Below are positions 1 through 6,379 of a DNA stretch of 6,918 nucleotides, one piece after another. The notes under the pieces were generated by a model. It was not told the DNA's origin. It ran no database searches and saw nothing but the letters and a program-made list of their open reading frames with translations. Position 1 is the first letter of the stretch. Each line of letters begins with the position of its first letter. This stretch comes from Halieaceae bacterium (GTDB taxonomy: Bacteria; Pseudomonadota; Gammaproteobacteria; Pseudomonadales; Halieaceae), in NCBI GenBank assembly GCA_003520285.1, contig DOVB01000116.1, positions 1 through 6,918 of the forward strand, given 5' to 3'. The position numbers and the translations under genes are program-made.

Positions 1-987
1 GCGATTCCAACTTCCGATAAAGCAGCGGCGACAGTGAACAGCTCACGCCAGTCTTTGCATGCCATATTATCGGGTGCGGATAAACGATTAGCGGTGGTCG
101 TGGGCCCGTGTTCCATCCATGATCCGTTGGCCGCACGTGATTACGGCCAACGCTTAGCGGAGCTCGCACCGCGATATATCAATGAGTTGCACGTGGTTAT
201 GCGGGTCTACTTCGAAAAGCCCCGCACGACCGTCGGCTGGAAAGGGCTGATCAATGACCCGGACTTGAACGATACGTTCCAAATTAATAAGGGTCTTGGG
301 TTAGCGCGTCAGCTACTGGCTGATTTGGCTGAACTTGGTTTGCCTGCTGGCACTGAGTATCTCGATTTAATCAGCCCGCAGTACTTGGCAGATCTGGTGG
401 CTTGGGGTGCCATTGGTGCGCGCACAACCGAAAGTCAAACACACCGTGAGCTCGCTTCTGGATTATCTTGTCCGGTGGGTTTTAAAAATGGGACCAATGG
501 AGATGTTCAGATTGCGATCGATGCCATTCAATCGGCTGCTCATGCGCATCATTTTTTGTCGGTCACCAAACAGGGACATTCGGCAATTTTTCAGACCGAG
601 GGCAACCCTGACTGCCATTTGATTCTCCGCGGCGGGTCCCACCCCAACTACGACATGTTCTCGGTCGATGATGCGACCAAAATGCTTCAGAAAGCCGGCT
701 TACCGACGAAACTCATGATCGATGCAAGCCACGCCAATTCAAGAAAAATCCCTGCGCGACAGCGCGATGTGATCAATGACATCGCAGCACAGGTTGAGCG
801 GGGTAATGAGTCTATTTTTGGCGTTATGATTGAGAGCAACCTTGTGGAGGGTCGCCAAGACTTCGTTGATATGCAGTCTCTTTGCTACGGTCAGAGCATC
901 ACAGACCCCTGTATCGGGTGGGATGATACCGAGCGTGCGCTTGAGACACTTGCGAATGCCGCTTCGAAGCGACAATTGCGAACTTAG
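1..987 (+). CDS. aroG: 3-deoxy-7-phosphoheptulonate (DAHP) synthase, class I, 5' partial
   Basis: Condenses phosphoenolpyruvate with erythrose 4-phosphate to DAHP, the cytosolic first step of the shikimate pathway. The reading frame is open from base 1, and the residues before the GTG at 34 still match the family (IPT...AAATV against E. coli AroG FPA...AANTV). The gene therefore starts outside the window, with about 24 residues missing; the GTG is internal. In visible numbering (add 24 for E. coli AroG) I see the metal Cys37 in GPCSIHD, Arg68 and Lys73 in RVYFEKPRTTVGWKG, the KNGT lysine at 162, the SHANS histidine, the ESNLVEG glutamate and the final TDPCIGW aspartate. The restored length of about 352 residues equals the family norm. 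The counterparts of AroG Pro150, Ser180, Phe209 and Ser211, which line the phenylalanine site, are kept; Val221 is Phe. This favours a Phe-sensitive AroG-like isozyme over AroF or AroH, but the N-terminal part of the effector site is not visible. No downstream partner gene on this strand. Confidence 0.96.
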   Translation, partial: AIPTSDKAAATVNSSRQSLHAILSGADKRLAVVVGPCSIHDPLAARDYGQRLAELAPRYINELHVVMRVYFEKPRTTVGWKGLINDPDLNDTFQINKGLGLARQLLADLAELGLPAGTEYLDLISPQYLADLVAWGAIGARTTESQTHRELASGLSCPVGFKNGTNGDVQIAIDAIQSAAHAHHFLSVTKQGHSAIFQTEGNPDCHLILRGGSHPNYDMFSVDDATKMLQKAGLPTKLMIDASHANSRKIPARQRDVINDIAAQVERGNESIFGVMIESNLVEGRQDFVDMQSLCYGQSITDPCIGWDDTERALETLANAASKRQLRT

Positions 988-995
988 GACAGAGC

Positions 996-1106
996 GGATG
1001 AGTTATGAGCCTAGGGCTTCGAACTGAGAACTTCAGGCTCGGGACTGAGAAGTTTGGAATTCGGCCCTCGGGTATGGACCGAGGACTGAAAAGCTAGGAC
1101 TGCTGT
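996..1106. repeat. Degenerate tandem heptamer array (consensus about CTNNGRA)
   Basis: Starting 8 bases after the aroG stop, the sequence can be cut into about 16 successive 7-base units: ggatgag, ttatgag, cctaggg, cttcgaa, ctgagaa, cttcagg, ctcggga, ctgagaa, gtttgga, attcgg (six bases), ccctcgg, gtatgga, ccgagga, ctgaaaa, gctagga, ctgctgt. From the second unit on, position 6 is a purine in every unit, and position 2 is T and position 5 is G in most. Exact copies lie 21 bases apart (ctgagaa at 1024 and 1045). Outliers of the same words occur nearby: ctgagaa at 1159 in the loop of the hairpin, cttcgaa at 962 and 1182. A period of seven is not a coding period, and the array lies in an intergenic gap between convergent genes. 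Short heptameric tandem repeats are known from other bacteria (for example the STRR families of cyanobacteria); whether this is a dispersed family in this genome cannot be seen here. It also accounts for most of the 201-base gene-free gap at 988-1188. Confidence 0.6.
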
Positions 1107-1145
1107 GCACTCGTGTCTGCGAATACCCGCTGTGCCCTGAAACTT

Positions 1146-1183
1146 AGGGCCATCGGAGCTGAGAATGCCACTCCGATGGCCCT
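1146..1183. terminator. Perfect 13-bp hairpin between convergent genes
   Basis: AGGGCCATCGGAG at 1146-1158 is the exact reverse complement of CTCCGATGGCCCT at 1171-1183, with a 12-base loop. It begins 5 bases past the stop codon of the minus-strand flavoenzyme gene (1189), the usual place for a transcription terminator. The following U-tract is poor on both strands: AAGTTT on the minus strand, and TCGAATT on the plus strand. The stem would serve either direction, so it may act for the flavoenzyme gene and also stop read-through from aroG. A protective 3'-end structure is an alternative. Confidence 0.6.
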
Positions 1184-1188
1184 TCGAA

Positions 1189-2154
1189 TTACATCGCGGC
1201 GAGACGTGCTTTCGCGGCGTGATATTCAGCAATCAAACGTCCAACGCGCTCGCCGGCACCTTCAATCTGTTTGACGGCGCCGATTCCCTGACCGCAGCCC
1301 CAGATGTCTTTCCAAGCTTTAGCATCAGTGTTGCCGCCCGAGCCAAAGTTCATGGCGGAGGGATCGCTCACCGGCAAGTTGTCGGGATCTAGACCCGCCG
1401 CCTTGATAGAGGGTTTTAAATAGTTCCCATGCACTCCGGTAAACAAATTGCTATAGACAATGTCATCGGCACCAAAGTCGACGATAGCTTGCTTGTAGCC
1501 CTCATCAGCGTTGGCCTCTTTGGTGGCAATAAAGGCTGATCCGATGTATCCCATATCGGCTCCCATCGCTTGTGCACCCAGTATCGCATCGCCTGTGGCA
1601 ATAGAGCCCGATAGCAGCAAGGGCCCATCGAACCACTCACGGATCTCTTGCACGAGTGCAAACGGCGATAGGGTGCCTGCATGACCACCGGCACCCGCTG
1701 CAACAGCAATTAGGCCGTCGGCGCCTTTCTCTATCGCTTTTTTGGCGAATTTATTGTTGATGATGTCGTGCAATACGATGCCACCATAGCTGTGAATCGC
1801 TTCGTTAATCTCTGGCTTAGCACCTAGCGAAGTAATGATGATGGGGACTTCGTGCTTGACGCATAACTCTAGATCAGCCATTAAACGATCGTTTGATCCG
1901 TGCACGATCAGGTTAACCGCATAGGGTGCCGAGGGTGATTCAGGGTGAGCGGCATCGTGGGCTGCCAGCTCTGACTTGATCCGAGTCAGCCACTCATCTA
2001 AGACCTCGAGTGGACGGGCATTCAGAGAGGGGAACGAGCCAATCATGCCTGCTTTGCACTGAGCAATCACAAGGTTGGGGTTCGATATGATGAATAATGG
2101 TGATGCGATTGCGGGTATTCTGACCGTGTCTTTTAAAATTGCGGGAAGGCTCAT
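1189..2154 (-). CDS. Nitronate monooxygenase family flavoprotein (2-nitropropane dioxygenase-like)
   Basis: An FMN-dependent TIM-barrel enzyme of the NMO/NPD family, expected to be cytosolic. Characterised members oxidise alkyl nitronates such as propionate 3-nitronate with O2, while others proved to be NADH:quinone reductases, so the substrate is not fixed. Signs in the 321-residue protein: an N-terminal substrate/FMN strand IASPLFIISN (16-25), the AGAGGHAG motif (153-160) whose His158 matches the family's active-site histidine, a barrel phosphate-binding SGSIATGDA (182-190), and a second phosphate loop GYIGSAFIATKEA (202-214). The length is normal and the protein looks intact. The ATG is preceded by AGAGGA, four bases away, a good ribosome binding site. 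It is transcribed divergently from the PadR/AphA-type regulator, with an AphA-like box between them, which suggests local control. A strong hairpin follows the stop codon. Family call is secure; the specific reaction is inference. Confidence 0.88.
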   Translation of the reverse strand: MSLPAILKDTVRIPAIASPLFIISNPNLVIAQCKAGMIGSFPSLNARPLEVLDEWLTRIKSELAAHDAAHPESPSAPYAVNLIVHGSNDRLMADLELCVKHEVPIIITSLGAKPEINEAIHSYGGIVLHDIINNKFAKKAIEKGADGLIAVAAGAGGHAGTLSPFALVQEIREWFDGPLLLSGSIATGDAILGAQAMGADMGYIGSAFIATKEANADEGYKQAIVDFGADDIVYSNLFTGVHGNYLKPSIKAAGLDPDNLPVSDPSAMNFGSGGNTDAKAWKDIWGCGQGIGAVKQIEGAGERVGRLIAEYHAAKARLAAM

Positions 2155-2178
2155 AAGTTCCTCTTGCGTGAGTTAGGG

Positions 2179-2207
2179 TTGTTCAACTATGCAACAAATT
2201 GCATAAT
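2179..2207 (+). promoter_or_regulatory. Candidate sigma-70 promoter of the PadR/AphA-type regulator
   Basis: TTGTTC (2179-2184) and CATAAT (2202-2207) are separated by 17 bases. The -10 element matches the consensus at five of six positions; the -35 only at three. A start site near 2214 would leave a leader of about 27 bases before the ATG at 2241. The AphA-like dyad sits between and overlaps the -10 element, as expected for autorepression. No equally good promoter was seen for the opposite gene; a weak candidate on the minus strand is TTGGGT near 2226 followed by CATTAT. Confidence 0.4.
2188..2205. promoter_or_regulatory. AphA/PadR-type operator, TATGCA-N6-TGCATA
   Basis: TATGCA (2188-2193), six bases, then TGCATA (2200-2205): a perfect dyad in which the innermost A/T pair also matches, giving 7-bp arms around CAAA. 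Vibrio cholerae AphA binds a partial dyad beginning TATGCA-N6-T, and classic PadR operators have ATGT-N8-ACAT; this site has ATGC-N8-GCAT in the same geometry. The regulator encoded next to it is the closest thing to AphA in the window. The centre lies about 42 bases from the flavoenzyme start and about 44 from the regulator start, so one site could govern both genes. Binding is inferred, not shown. Confidence 0.7.
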
Positions 2208-2240
2208 GAGTCCACACCTCCGTGACCCAAATGTGTGTCT

Positions 2241-2846
2241 ATGTCCCTAGCTTACGCCATCATGACAGCGCTCACCGAAGACGAACTTACTGGCTATGAA
2301 CTAGCCAAAAGATTCGATACTTCGCTCGGATTTTTTTGGCATGCCTCACACCAGCAGATTTACCGCGAGCTAAAGATCTTGAGTCAGCAGGGATGGGTGC
2401 ATTCGCGCAGCGTAGCCCAGGAACGTCGACCGGACAAAACACTTTACGAGCTGACTTCACGTGGTCTAGAAGAGCTACACACTTGGGTTGAGAGCAGCTC
2501 TAAAGTGCGACCAGCCAAAGATGAGCTGTTGATCAAGCTGTATAACTTAACCCCCGACAACGCACTCATACTGCTTGACGAGGTGCAATCTCGCCGAGCC
2601 TACATGGCGGCCAACCTCGCTCTCTATGAGCGTATCAAAGCAAAAAGTTATCTCATCATTGAGGCACTGAACGTCCGTGCTCGTGGTGTTGCACTGGTGC
2701 TTGATGCCGGCATACGAGATGCTCATAATCAGGTGCTGTGGTGTGATCAGGCGATCGAGTTGTTGCAAAGCTGTGCTGAGTGTAAAGTGGATACCGAGCG
2801 CGTGGGGCCTCGTCGTCACGGGTTTACCTCAGAAGTCACTGAGTAG
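2241..2846 (+). CDS. PadR-family transcriptional regulator, AphA-like
   Basis: A cytosolic DNA-binding regulator of 201 residues. The N-terminal winged helix-turn-helix (about 1-85) carries the family words LTGYELAKRF (17-26), GFFWHASHQQIYREL (30-44) and PDKTLYELTSRG (64-75). These correspond closely to V. cholerae AphA (TGYDITKEF, GYFWKASHQQVYREL), as recalled from memory. The second half (about 95-180) is helical, like the PadR/Vir-type dimerisation region, and the chain runs about 20 residues beyond the 179-residue AphA. I chose ATG 2241 because MSLAYAIMTAL aligns with the AphA start MSLPHVILTVL; an in-frame GTG at 2235 would add only two residues. No clear Shine-Dalgarno sequence precedes either start. 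The upstream dyad suggests autorepression and control of the divergent flavoenzyme gene. Similarity to AphA does not imply a role in virulence; the ligand, if any, is unknown. No terminator was recognised before gspA. Confidence 0.9.
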   Translation: MSLAYAIMTALTEDELTGYELAKRFDTSLGFFWHASHQQIYRELKILSQQGWVHSRSVAQERRPDKTLYELTSRGLEELHTWVESSSKVRPAKDELLIKLYNLTPDNALILLDEVQSRRAYMAANLALYERIKAKSYLIIEALNVRARGVALVLDAGIRDAHNQVLWCDQAIELLQSCAECKVDTERVGPRRHGFTSEVTE

Positions 2847-2928
2847 GCCGAGGGCCAAGCCTTAACCGACTGAGTCTGTTAGTCTTGATCTGTCGGCGCC
2901 ATAAATTGCCATCTCTGTGGACCACTGT

Positions 2929-4545
2929 ATGTATTTAGACTATTTCGGCCTGCGGGAATCTCCCTTTTCTATTGCAGTTAATCCAAGATACCTGTACCTG
3001 AGCGAGCGCCATAAAGAAGCGCTTAACCATCTGCTCTACGGTGTGTCAGGCGGAGGCTTTGTCTTGCTTACCGGCGAGGTAGGGACCGGAAAAACCACCC
3101 TGAATCGCTATTTCTTAGCCCAGTTACCCGATTCAACGCGGGTTGCTGTGATTCAGAATCCACGACTTTCGGAACACGAGTTTCTTGCTGCAGCTTGTGA
3201 AGCACTCGGTCTTAGCGTGCCTGACAACGCCAGCTTGAAGACGCTCTTTGATGCTTTGGGCACTTTTTTACTCGATCAGGATCGTCGGGGGCAACGAACA
3301 ATTTTGATGATCGATGAAGCACAACATTTGAGTTTGGAAGTACTAGAGCAGGTCAGACTGTTAACCAATCTCGAGACCGATACCCACAAGCTCGTGCAGA
3401 TCGTGCTAATCGGCCAGCCGGAATTGTTAACTAAACTCAACAAACCCGAGCTCCGACAGTTGAATCAACGAGTGACCGGGCGCTACAAGCTAGGTGCGCT
3501 CAGCCTGCACGAGGTGCAAGCCTATTTAGATCATAGGTTAGGGGTAGCAGGGCTCGCGCCCGGTGTTTCGCCGTTCGGGAAAGACAGTGTAGAGGCCATT
3601 TACCGATTCACTGGCGGGGTTCCCAGACTTATCAACTTGCTCTGCGATCGAGTTCTTCTTGCACTTTACGCCAAGCAGCTTCGAGTCGCGGATAAGGCGT
3701 TGACCAAATTAGCGGCGCACGAACTTTGGCAACTCGATGGCGAACTGCAGGTGAAGTCTGAGACTACGCCCAAAGCCGCAACAGTCAATTGGTTGACTAT
3801 GGGTGTCGCAGTCATCGCATTAGTGGCCATTGCGGCGCTCGGGTGGGTTTTGATCACGGGCTACTCTGGCGGCACTCCTGCCAAAGACACAGCAGCTGAA
3901 ATTGCGCCATCATCAGTTGTTCCGACCCTGCCTATTGAACAATATGAGCGTCTGCTCGCAGTGCTGTGGCGCAGTTATGAGGGTGCTGGGACACCTTGCG
4001 CAGATCGCTCTCTGCTGCGATGCCAACAGGCCGTTAATGGCGATTGGCAGGCACTGGCTGCACTCAACCGTCCGGTTATTCTTGAGTTACTCACGCCGCT
4101 CCGCGAGAAGCAGCATGTATTACTGCACTCAGTGCTTCTGGATGGCACGGAAGTGAAAGCAATCGAACTCGCGTCGTCAGAGGGTGTTGTGGTGATCTCA
4201 TTAGCTCAGGTGGCTCCGATGTGGACCGGTGGTTATTCTTACATTTGGCAGCCACCACCCGGTTTTGATGGGCCATTAGGCTTGGGTTCAGCTGGTGAGG
4301 CAGTAGCGCAGATCGCGCAAAAATTAGCCCGGCTCGACGGCACGACTCGAGTCTTGGCGGAGCGCGAATTTACGCCGTTTCTTCACGCTCGTGTCATTGA
4401 ATTTCAGTCCGAGCAGGGACTGACGACCGATGGGGTGGTTGGTCAAGAGACTCTGGTTCGGTTGAATGCTGTACTGAATGAAAGGCCCAGTCTTGATGAG
4501 CTGCTAGGGCAATGGCAAAGAGGTCAAACTCGTGACACTGATTAA
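2929..4545 (+). CDS. gspA: Type II secretion inner-membrane ATPase GspA/ExeA with peptidoglycan-binding domain
   Basis: GspA with GspB forms an inner-membrane ATPase complex that binds peptidoglycan and helps the GspD secretin assemble in the outer membrane, as shown for Aeromonas ExeAB. The 538-residue protein has the typical start MYLDYFGLRESPFS, an AAA-type ATPase with Walker A GEVGTGKTT (49-57) and Walker B ILMIDEAQ (125-132), a GQPEL segment after it, and the arginine-rich TGGVPRLINLLCDR. A single membrane segment follows at about 288-310. The periplasmic part holds the family's C39-peptidase-like region with two cysteines (GTPCADRSLLRC), from about 335 to 448, and a C-terminal peptidoglycan-binding domain (about 450-516: LGLGSAGEAV, then VIEFQSEQGLTTDGVVG). 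I prefer ATG 2929 to GTG 2917 because ExeA proteins start MYLxYFGL; TGGA seven bases upstream is a weak ribosome binding site. A poor promoter may lie near CATAAA 2900. It overlaps gspB by 14 bases. No other gsp gene is visible. Confidence 0.94.
   Translation: MYLDYFGLRESPFSIAVNPRYLYLSERHKEALNHLLYGVSGGGFVLLTGEVGTGKTTLNRYFLAQLPDSTRVAVIQNPRLSEHEFLAAACEALGLSVPDNASLKTLFDALGTFLLDQDRRGQRTILMIDEAQHLSLEVLEQVRLLTNLETDTHKLVQIVLIGQPELLTKLNKPELRQLNQRVTGRYKLGALSLHEVQAYLDHRLGVAGLAPGVSPFGKDSVEAIYRFTGGVPRLINLLCDRVLLALYAKQLRVADKALTKLAAHELWQLDGELQVKSETTPKAATVNWLTMGVAVIALVAIAALGWVLITGYSGGTPAKDTAAEIAPSSVVPTLPIEQYERLLAVLWRSYEGAGTPCADRSLLRCQQAVNGDWQALAALNRPVILELLTPLREKQHVLLHSVLLDGTEVKAIELASSEGVVVISLAQVAPMWTGGYSYIWQPPPGFDGPLGLGSAGEAVAQIAQKLARLDGTTRVLAEREFTPFLHARVIEFQSEQGLTTDGVVGQETLVRLNAVLNERPSLDELLGQWQRGQTRDTD
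4517..4523 (+). promoter_or_regulatory. Ribosome binding site of gspB inside gspA
   Basis: AAAGAGG lies eight bases before the GTG at 4532, within the last codons of gspA. It supports GTG 4532 as the true start of gspB and the 14-base overlap of the two genes. Confidence 0.7.
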
Positions 4546-5323
4546 CGAAGCCTTCCAACGAGCCTCGGGTCAAGCCAGCTCACCCACTGCAATCAAGCGT
4601 CGAGATTATCGTTGGGTGTGGCTGCTCGCTTCGGTAGTGATCACGGCTGCGATAACGTACAGTTTGACTCGGGTTGTGGATTCATCGCAAACCACCATGG
4701 TAGCAGTCGAGCAATACGATGCCACCCTGGGCAAGGCAGTCCAGAATATTGCAGACCCGGCTATCGACGCACCCAGTATCGCCTATCCGGGTATCGCAGC
4801 GTCCTCTGTTACGCCAGAGCCTGCTTCAGAACCAGAGCGAATGAGCACTCGCTACGAATCGCTCTACAGTGAAGCTGAAAGGACTCGAATCGCCGAGCGC
4901 GAGGCCTTAGCCAATCAGACAGCACCGGACCTATCTTCAGAGAGAGCGGGCGAGGTTGTCCAAGAGGCGCAGATGGCGAGATCAAGCCCAGCAGAATCGA
5001 CAGATGCGAGGGCAGTCAGTGCGCTGTTACAGGAAACAGAGCGACAGCTAGCAAATGCGAGAACGGTCGACTCGAAGTTGCCGCGCTTAGAAGAGTTGAG
5101 CCCCCAGGTCCGCGATCAGATTGCTACCTTGCTTTACAGCGCGCATGACTACGCATCAGATGGCGTGAGTCGTGTGATGCTCAATGGCACTTGGTACACA
5201 ACGGGCGACGCCATTAGAGGCTCGCTGCGCCTTATCGAGATACAGTCCGATGCGATCGTATTAGAGACTTCGGAAGGCGTCCAGTTTGTTCAGCCAGCGC
5301 TGTCAAGCTGGGTCAACTTATAG
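4532..5323 (+). CDS. gspB: Type II secretion assembly protein GspB/ExeB
   Basis: Partner of GspA in the complex that supports secretin assembly across the cell wall. The 263-residue protein has a short cytoplasmic N-terminus (1-26, with basic IKRRDYR just before the membrane), one membrane segment at about 27-47 (WVWLLASVVITAAITYSL), a long low-complexity periplasmic linker rich in Ala, Ser, Glu and Pro (about 50-180), and the C-terminal GspB domain (about 183-263). Family marks in that domain are LPRLEELSPQVRDQI, a HDYASDGVSRVMLNG stretch in place of the usual H-Y-S-x-xPxxRxVxING, then TTGDAIRGSLRLIEI and VQFVQP. It starts with GTG, supported by AAAGAGG eight bases before it. The 14-base overlap with gspA indicates one transcript and coupled translation. 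Its stop codon lies inside the 3' end of the opposing alr gene. The linker is variable in this family, so only the ends are informative. Confidence 0.9.
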   Translation: MTLINEAFQRASGQASSPTAIKRRDYRWVWLLASVVITAAITYSLTRVVDSSQTTMVAVEQYDATLGKAVQNIADPAIDAPSIAYPGIAASSVTPEPASEPERMSTRYESLYSEAERTRIAEREALANQTAPDLSSERAGEVVQEAQMARSSPAESTDARAVSALLQETERQLANARTVDSKLPRLEELSPQVRDQIATLLYSAHDYASDGVSRVMLNGTWYTTGDAIRGSLRLIEIQSDAIVLETSEGVQFVQPALSSWVNL

Positions 5324-6379
5324 GTCTACCGCAATTCTCGGGAGGCGTTTCGGGATCCTCGCAAGAATCTCGTAACCCGATAAGTCGTTGTAATCAGCGA
5401 TTACAGAGACGGGGAGATTTTTACCCCATAGCTCAACGGGGTCACCTACCATTACCGGTCCTATGTTGGTGACGTCTACGGTAATGAGATCCATGGATAC
5501 CCGGCCCGCGAGCTCCGCGATACGACCGTTGATGAGGACGGGGGTGCCATTCTGTGCCGATCGCGGATAGCCGTCGGCATAGCCGATGGGAATAGTGGCA
5601 ATCACGGACTCTCGATTGGCACACCAAGTGCTGCCGTAACCCACGCATTCGCCAGCAGCGATCGTTCGTAGGCTGTGGATACGCGATTGAACCGTCATCA
5701 CGGGTTGTAAATCGGGTGCATCGGTACCTGTGGGCGGATTACCATACACGGCATATCCGGGTCGCACCCAATCTAGATGTGTGGCGGGGTAGCGGAGTAA
5801 TGCGGGTGAATTGGCTGCACTCATTGAGTAGCCTAAAGAACTGCCCAGATTGATGAGGGTTTGTAGCTGCAGTTCGGTCCGCTCATCGCTTTGATCAGCA
5901 TCAGAGAAATGAGTGAAGAGCACCGTGGATTGGCTCTGATGAGTGCGAGCAGCGAAGTCGTCGATCTCGGCAGCCGTCAATCCCAGTCGATGCATCCCAG
6001 TATCCAGTTTGAGCCAAATCGCAGGTCTCTGAGCGGGAGCTATGGCTAAATAATCCGCTATCTGAGTCGAGTTGGTGAGTGCAACCGTGAGGTTGTGATG
6101 GTGTGCGAGTGCGAGCTCATTGGCATCGAAGTTGCCCTCAAGAATCAGTATCGGCTGTTCGATACCTAAATGCCGAAGCGCAATCCCCTCGTCGCAATGG
6201 GCCACCGCAAAGCCATCTCCTAGGTTCTGCAGCGCGGGAGCCACAAGCTCAATCCCATGGCCATAGGCATCAGCTTTTACCACAAACAAACAGCGGCTAT
6301 TGGGAGCACGGTCTCGCAGGCGTTGCGCATTCTGTTGCAGCGCCGACAAGTCGATAGTGGCTTTGGTGGGTCTGGTCAT
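5318..6379 (-). CDS. alr: Alanine racemase
   Basis: A PLP-dependent cytosolic enzyme that interconverts L- and D-alanine, supplying D-Ala for peptidoglycan. The 353-residue length is normal. The PLP lysine is Lys35 in VVKADAYGHG and the second catalytic base is Tyr248 in CVGYGSTW. Other family marks are WLKLDTGMHRLG, a VLFTHFSDAD stretch, RPGYAVYG (usually RPGIxLYG), TIPIGYADGYPR, and the substrate-side GRVSMD near residue 300. The ATG overlaps the TGA of the upstream transaminase gene (ATGA), and there is no good ribosome binding site of its own, so translation is probably coupled to dat. Whether this is the biosynthetic (Alr) or catabolic (DadX) type cannot be read from sequence; the lack of a dadA neighbour and the linkage to dat favour the biosynthetic role. 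It converges with gspB, overlapping by 6 bases. Confidence 0.96.
   Translation of the reverse strand: MTRPTKATIDLSALQQNAQRLRDRAPNSRCLFVVKADAYGHGIELVAPALQNLGDGFAVAHCDEGIALRHLGIEQPILILEGNFDANELALAHHHNLTVALTNSTQIADYLAIAPAQRPAIWLKLDTGMHRLGLTAAEIDDFAARTHQSQSTVLFTHFSDADQSDERTELQLQTLINLGSSLGYSMSAANSPALLRYPATHLDWVRPGYAVYGNPPTGTDAPDLQPVMTVQSRIHSLRTIAAGECVGYGSTWCANRESVIATIPIGYADGYPRSAQNGTPVLINGRIAELAGRVSMDLITVDVTNIGPVMVGDPVELWGKNLPVSVIADYNDLSGYEILARIPKRLPRIAVDL

Noticed and set aside
34..36. GTG as the start of the DAHP synthase
   Set aside because: The frame is open to base 1 and the eleven residues before it match the family, so the gene is truncated by the window and the GTG is internal.
1066..1084. 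CCTCGG / CCGAGG hairpin as aroG terminator
   Set aside because: Only six base pairs, no U-tract, and readily explained by the repeat composition of the array.
996..1106. CRISPR array
   Set aside because: The units are 7 bases, contiguous and degenerate, with no spacers, and no cas gene is present.
1011..1232. Small minus-strand open frame across the heptamer array and hairpin
   Set aside because: It overlaps the real end of the flavoenzyme gene, crosses a 7-base repeat and a terminator-like hairpin, and its peptide resembles nothing.
2331..2337. Run of seven T in the regulator gene as a phase-variation or frameshift site
   Set aside because: It encodes the conserved Phe-Phe-Trp of the AphA-like helix and the frame is intact; nothing else suggests slippage.
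2847..2928. Terminator or strong promoter between the regulator and gspA
   Set aside because: Only four- to five-base inverted matches and weak -35/-10 look-alikes were seen, too little to call a site.
4612..4872. Open frame within gspB in another frame
   Set aside because: It lies wholly inside gspB, has no ribosome binding site and no recognisable domain; an overlap shadow.
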